Shown piece after piece: positions 25,432 to 64,000 of a stretch of DNA of 64,000 nucleotides. Source of the stretch: Actinoplanes aureus. GTDB taxonomy: Bacteria > Actinomycetota > Actinomycetes > Mycobacteriales > Micromonosporaceae. Every line of letters starts with the position of its first letter. The first letter of the stretch is position 1. Made by a program: the position numbers and the translations under genes. Under the pieces are notes generated by a model. The model worked only from the letters and a program-made list of their open reading frames with translations. It had not been told where the DNA came from and ran no database searches. The stretch spans positions 1-64,000 of the forward strand of contig NZ_JADQTO010000030.1 of the NCBI RefSeq assembly GCF_015704865.1, given 5' to 3'.

Positions 25432-26567
25432 CGGTTGCCCTCCACGACGGTCACGGCGTTGATGCCTCCGAACCCGAAGGCGTTGATCTGTGCGAGCCGG
25501 GCGTCAACCGGGACCGCCTGCTCGCGAGCGAGGCGGAAGCCACTCATCTCGTCGATCGGCTTCTCCAGCGTCGGCACGGGCACCACCCGGCCGGCGTCCA
25601 TGCTCTGTAGCGCGGTGATCAGACTGTGCAGGCCGGAAGCGCCCGAGGTGTGGCCGGTCATCGACTTCATCGCGGTGCACACCGGTCGAGCGAGGTCCTC
25701 GCCGTACACCTCGCGCATCGCCAGCGCCTCACCGAGGTCGTTGGCGATCGTCCCGGTTCCGTGCAGCATGACCAGATCGATGTCGGCGGGCGTGACACCC
25801 GCCCGCTGGTGGGCGGCTCGCATGGCACCGGCGATGCTCCCGGCCTCAGGGGCGGTGGGGTGGTGCGCGTCGCAGTTCACCTCGACGCCGCGCACCCAGC
25901 CGCGCGGAGACCCGCCCGTCCCGGGCTCGCGGCGCAGCACCACGGCGGCCGCTCCCTCGCCGAGGATGGTTCCCCGGCGCTCCCGGTCGAACGGCCGCAC
26001 CGCGTCCGGCGGGATCGACTGCACCCGGTCGGCGACGCCGAACATGCTCTCGGTGATCGAGTCCGTGCCCGCGACCACGACGGTGTCGGCCTCGCCGGCC
26101 GAGAGCAGGTCGGTAGCCAGCGAGAGCGCGTAGAGCGAGGCGGAGCAGGCGTTGGAGAACGTGTGCGTGTCCCAGGCGCCGAACCGGCTTCGCACGGCGG
26201 CGCCGAAGTGCAGCTCGGCGGGAGTCACCGCGGCGCCGGACCCGCGCCACAGCTCGACCGAGCGCAGCTCCCGCAGGCCGGTGCCGACCAGCACCGGGAC
26301 GTCCCCGAGATCATCGGACAGCCCGGCGTCGGTCAGGGCCTCGGCGATCACGCTCAGCAGGAAACCGGTGGCCCGTCCGGGGCGGTCCTTGGAGTCGTCC
26401 CGGTCGTCGATCTCGAAGAGCGAGTCGCTGGTGTACCAGTCCGTGGTGAAGCCGCGGATCGGGGCGAGACCGCTGCGACCGGCGCAGAGGGCGTCGAACG
26501 TCTCCCGAGCCGTCGACCCGAGGCTGCATATTGCTCCCATGCCGACGATCGGCCATCGTTCAACCAT
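25428..26567 (-). CDS. Type II PKS ketosynthase (KS-alpha)
   Basis: The 379-residue ketosynthase carries a full triad: Cys141 in SNACSASLYAL, His269 in LHGTGT and His306 in KSMTGHTSGASG, with GFGGINAVTVVEG at the end. The ATG at 26567 follows an AGGGG sequence; an in-frame TTG two codons upstream is less likely. It opens the minus-strand operon KS, CLF, ACP, three DsrE-like proteins and two dehydratases, which looks like the highly reducing type II PKS that makes polyene or cinnamoyl-type starter chains for peptides. No ketoreductase is present in the window, so one must come from elsewhere. Confidence 0.92.
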   Translation of the reverse strand: MVERWPIVGMGAICSLGSTARETFDALCAGRSGLAPIRGFTTDWYTSDSLFEIDDRDDSKDRPGRATGFLLSVIAEALTDAGLSDDLGDVPVLVGTGLRELRSVELWRGSGAAVTPAELHFGAAVRSRFGAWDTHTFSNACSASLYALSLATDLLSAGEADTVVVAGTDSITESMFGVADRVQSIPPDAVRPFDRERRGTILGEGAAAVVLRREPGTGGSPRGWVRGVEVNCDAHHPTAPEAGSIAGAMRAAHQRAGVTPADIDLVMLHGTGTIANDLGEALAMREVYGEDLARPVCTAMKSMTGHTSGASGLHSLITALQSMDAGRVVPVPTLEKPIDEMSGFRLAREQAVPVDARLAQINAFGFGGINAVTVVEGNR

Positions 26568-26648
26568 GCTCAACCCCTATCTGTGGGGCATCCGGTAGCC
26601 GGAGCCGGACCAATTCTCCGGTTGCTCGCCCGCCTTTTCCCAGGGCTT

Positions 26649-26663
26649 ATCGATTTTTTCGAT
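26649..26663. promoter_or_regulatory. Inverted repeat in the KS / P450 divergent region
   Basis: ATCGA-TTTTT-TCGAT lies in the 254-nt gap between the divergently transcribed KS-alpha operon and the second P450. It could be an operator or part of the KS promoter. The arms are only 5 bp. Confidence 0.25.
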
Positions 26664-26707
26664 CGGTCGTCCGGTGGCCGCCGAATATGCGGTGCCGCTG
26701 ACGCTCA

Positions 26708-26720
26708 TCGAAATGTTCGA
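26708..26720. promoter_or_regulatory. 13-bp palindrome in the KS / P450 divergent region
   Basis: TCGAA-ATG-TTCGA is a perfect palindrome about 45 nt from the previous inverted repeat, and both are AT-rich islands in GC-rich DNA. A regulator controlling the KS operon and the P450-NRPS side together could bind here; no regulator is assigned. Confidence 0.3.
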
Positions 26721-26821
26721 ACCGTCTCTACCGGTCGCTGCGGAACTCGGGCAGCATCCCCGACAAATATGCTGACGCCAGAATTGGCCCCCGGCCGTCG
26801 CAAAGAAACCGAGGAGACTCA

Positions 26822-28057
26822 ATGGATACCGCTTCTCGCGTGAACGCGGCGAAGTGCCCGGTATTTCCGATGCGGCGGGAGGATCCGCTGCGCATGCCCG
26901 ACGGCTACCGTGCCATGCGCGCCGACAACCCGGTCATGCGGGTCAGGTTGGTCGACGGACGGCTGGCCTGGGTGATCACCAGTTACGAGCTCGCCCGCCA
27001 GTTCCTCACCGACCCGCGGATCAGCTCCGACCGCCTGCACCCGCAGTTCCCCCTGGTCAAGGTCGTCGACCGGGACGAGGTGGTGCACCAATCGCCGCGC
27101 AAGCAGGCGCTGATCGGCGAGGATCCGCCGGTGCACGGCATGCAGCGGAAGATGCTGGTGCGCGAGTTCACCATGCGGCGCATCGAGGCGATGCGACCGG
27201 TCATCCGCACGATCGTCGACGACTGCCTCGACGACATGACGGCCAGCGGTGCGCCCGCCGATCTGCTGGACAAGCTGGCACTGCCGGTCGCGGCGCTGAC
27301 CATCTGCGAGATGCTCGGCGTGCCGCCGGAGGATCGGGAGTTCTTCCAGGAGAAGACCAAGGTCCACGCCGACAAGCGGACGCCGCCGATGGTCCGCAAC
27401 GCGAATCTGCTCGAGCTCTACGGCTACATTGACGAGCTGATCGGCAAGCGGGAGAAGTCGCCCAGCGACGACCTGCTCGGGCGGCTCATCCTGCGTAACC
27501 GCGAGCTGGCCGAGCCGGTGTTCGACCACGACGGGCTGGTCGGCCTGGTCGCGCTCATGCTCGCGGCCGGCCACGAGACGACGGCCAGCATGATCGCGCT
27601 GGGCACGATAGGCCTGCTGGACCACCCCGACCAGTTGGAGCTGCTGCGAGCCGACTCGGGACTGGCGAGCAAGGCCACCGACGAGTTGCTGCGGTATTTC
27701 GCTGTCGGTGACGTCGCGGTGGTGCGGGTCGCGACCGACGATCTGGAGATCGGCGGCCAGCTGATCCGCAAGGACGAGGGCGTGATCGTCTCCATCGGCG
27801 GGGTCAACTGGGACGACCAGATCTACTCCAGCCCGTCCGACCTCGACATTCTCAGAGGCGACCAGCGCCACATGGCCTTCGGATTCGGCATCCATCAGTG
27901 CATCGGTCAGCATGTGGCGCGCATCGAGCTGGAGGAGACGTTCGTGGCGTTGTTCGGCCGCCTGCCCACGCTGCGCCTCGCGGAGCGGCCGAAGCCCGAG
28001 CACTTCAAGTTCGATTCCGACATCTACGGCGTCAGCGAGCTCATGGTCGCCTGGTAG
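26822..28057 (+). CDS. Cytochrome P450 (second)
   Basis: The protein has 411 residues and a clear GAGGAG ribosome-binding site upstream. The I-helix has LAAGHETTASM, the K-helix ExxR is ELLR, and the heme loop MAFGFGIHQCIGQHVA contains Cys360. The GFGIHQCIGQ form is common in the CYP105/107-type actinomycete enzymes. It is the gene directly before the first NRPS, separated by a hairpin, so hydroxylation of a carrier-bound amino acid or of the acyl chain is plausible; the substrate cannot be read from sequence. No ferredoxin or reductase gene lies nearby. Confidence 0.92.
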   Translation: MDTASRVNAAKCPVFPMRREDPLRMPDGYRAMRADNPVMRVRLVDGRLAWVITSYELARQFLTDPRISSDRLHPQFPLVKVVDRDEVVHQSPRKQALIGEDPPVHGMQRKMLVREFTMRRIEAMRPVIRTIVDDCLDDMTASGAPADLLDKLALPVAALTICEMLGVPPEDREFFQEKTKVHADKRTPPMVRNANLLELYGYIDELIGKREKSPSDDLLGRLILRNRELAEPVFDHDGLVGLVALMLAAGHETTASMIALGTIGLLDHPDQLELLRADSGLASKATDELLRYFAVGDVAVVRVATDDLEIGGQLIRKDEGVIVSIGGVNWDDQIYSSPSDLDILRGDQRHMAFGFGIHQCIGQHVARIELEETFVALFGRLPTLRLAERPKPEHFKFDSDIYGVSELMVAW

Positions 28058-28097
28058 CAATCTGCTCCAGTGTTGTCGCAATATCCATATAAGGTCT

Positions 28098-28129
28098 ATT
28101 ACCGCGCCTGCTCGCAGCGGCGCGGTAAT
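28098..28129 (+). terminator. Strong hairpin between the second P450 and the first NRPS
   Basis: ATTACCGCGCC (28098-28108) and GGCGCGGTAAT (28119-28129) are exact reverse complements with a 10-nt loop. The hairpin lies 41 nt after the P450 stop and 164 nt before the NRPS start, with a short T-rich stretch about 15 nt later. It may end P450 transcription or act as an attenuator for read-through into the NRPS. Confidence 0.65.
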
Positions 28130-28293
28130 GGCGTATTGCAGCGTTTCTGACGCCACCATTCAAGTCTTGAAAACCGGGCGGCGACCGGCCGTGGCCACCT
28201 CATAGGGTCGCCGCACAGCGCTTTCTGTCGCGCGGAAATTCGAATCCACCGGTCGCAGGTAATCCGGCCGGCCGAACAAGAGGGCGGAAGCCG

Positions 28294-43887
<15,594 letters not shown>

Positions 43888-43895
43888 TACGCACC

Positions 43896-43948
43896 GGGCC
43901 GGCGGCGTTCTTGCAGATCTTCGATGTGCGAGAGCCCGCCGCCAGCCC
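43896..43948 (+). terminator. Stem-loop between the two NRPS genes
   Basis: GGGCCGGCGGCG (43896-43907) and CGCCGCCAGCCC (43937-43948) pair over 12 positions with one mismatch around a 29-nt loop, beginning 9 nt after the first NRPS stop. There is no T-run. It may be an incomplete terminator or a processing site; the two NRPS genes are 209 nt apart, more than is usual for coupled genes. Confidence 0.35.
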
Positions 43949-44096
43949 GGAATCTACGGTGAGATCCAGACGACGCCAGGCGTCACCACCACACCGGGAC
44001 CATTCCGGACGGTGGTGCAGCGCCGGCTGAGATGCGCGTCGCGCGATTTCCGTCCGGGCACGGCGTTGCCGTTACGAAGGCGAGTGAGAAGTCCAA

Positions 44097-64000
<19,904 letters not shown>

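Overview
The window is GC-rich DNA from an actinomycete; a member of the Micromonosporaceae is plausible but cannot be fixed from this sequence. It is densely packed with secondary-metabolite genes and appears to be one large or several adjacent biosynthetic gene clusters, open at both ends: the first gene lacks its 5' end and the last runs off the window. I recognised no tRNA, rRNA, insertion sequence or CRISPR array.

Nt 1-9170 encode the end of a modular polyketide synthase without integral acyltransferases. It comprises a partial protein (KS fragment, ACP, KS, ACP, KR) and a terminal protein (KS, dehydratase-like domain, ACP, thioesterase), followed by a convergent type II thioesterase. 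Nt 9296-10681 encode a PaaK-like adenylate-forming ligase.

Nt 10808-13450 form a compact, complete lasso-peptide operon: a 40-residue precursor, lasso cyclase, RRE protein and leader peptidase, without an exporter. The predicted core is FLSAPYVVEWHIARFI with a Phe1-Glu9 macrolactam.

Nt 13496-20204 hold precursor-supply and metabolic genes: an acyl-CoA carboxylase carboxyltransferase, a KorAB-type 2-oxoacid:ferredoxin oxidoreductase, a class II DAHP synthase and a YbaK-like deacylase. A perfect 15-bp hairpin separates these from a short LysR-type protein transcribed towards them.

Nt 20895-28057 carry two P450 genes flanking an eight-gene minus-strand operon in which every junction but one overlaps or is separated by only 2 nt. 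It encodes KS, chain-length-factor-like KS, ACP, three small DsrE/TusBCD-like proteins and two hotdog dehydratase-like proteins. This looks like a highly reducing type II PKS for an unsaturated acyl chain, but it has no ketoreductase here and contains an unexpected sulfur-relay-like trio.

Nt 28294-64000 encode two giant NRPS proteins. From the residues lining the adenylation pockets I read D-Thr, D-Asn, Phe, Gly-like, Gly-like, Hpg/Dpg-like, Asx, Thr, an unassigned D-residue and Tyr, continuing past the window. The first protein begins with a condensation domain, so the chain is probably N-acylated, and the type II PKS is the natural candidate to supply the acyl group. The most unusual NRPS feature is the module-6 condensation domain, whose HHxxxDG motif reads HPVAGAG. 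No MbtH protein, trans-acting AT, exporter or final NRPS thioesterase lies in the window.
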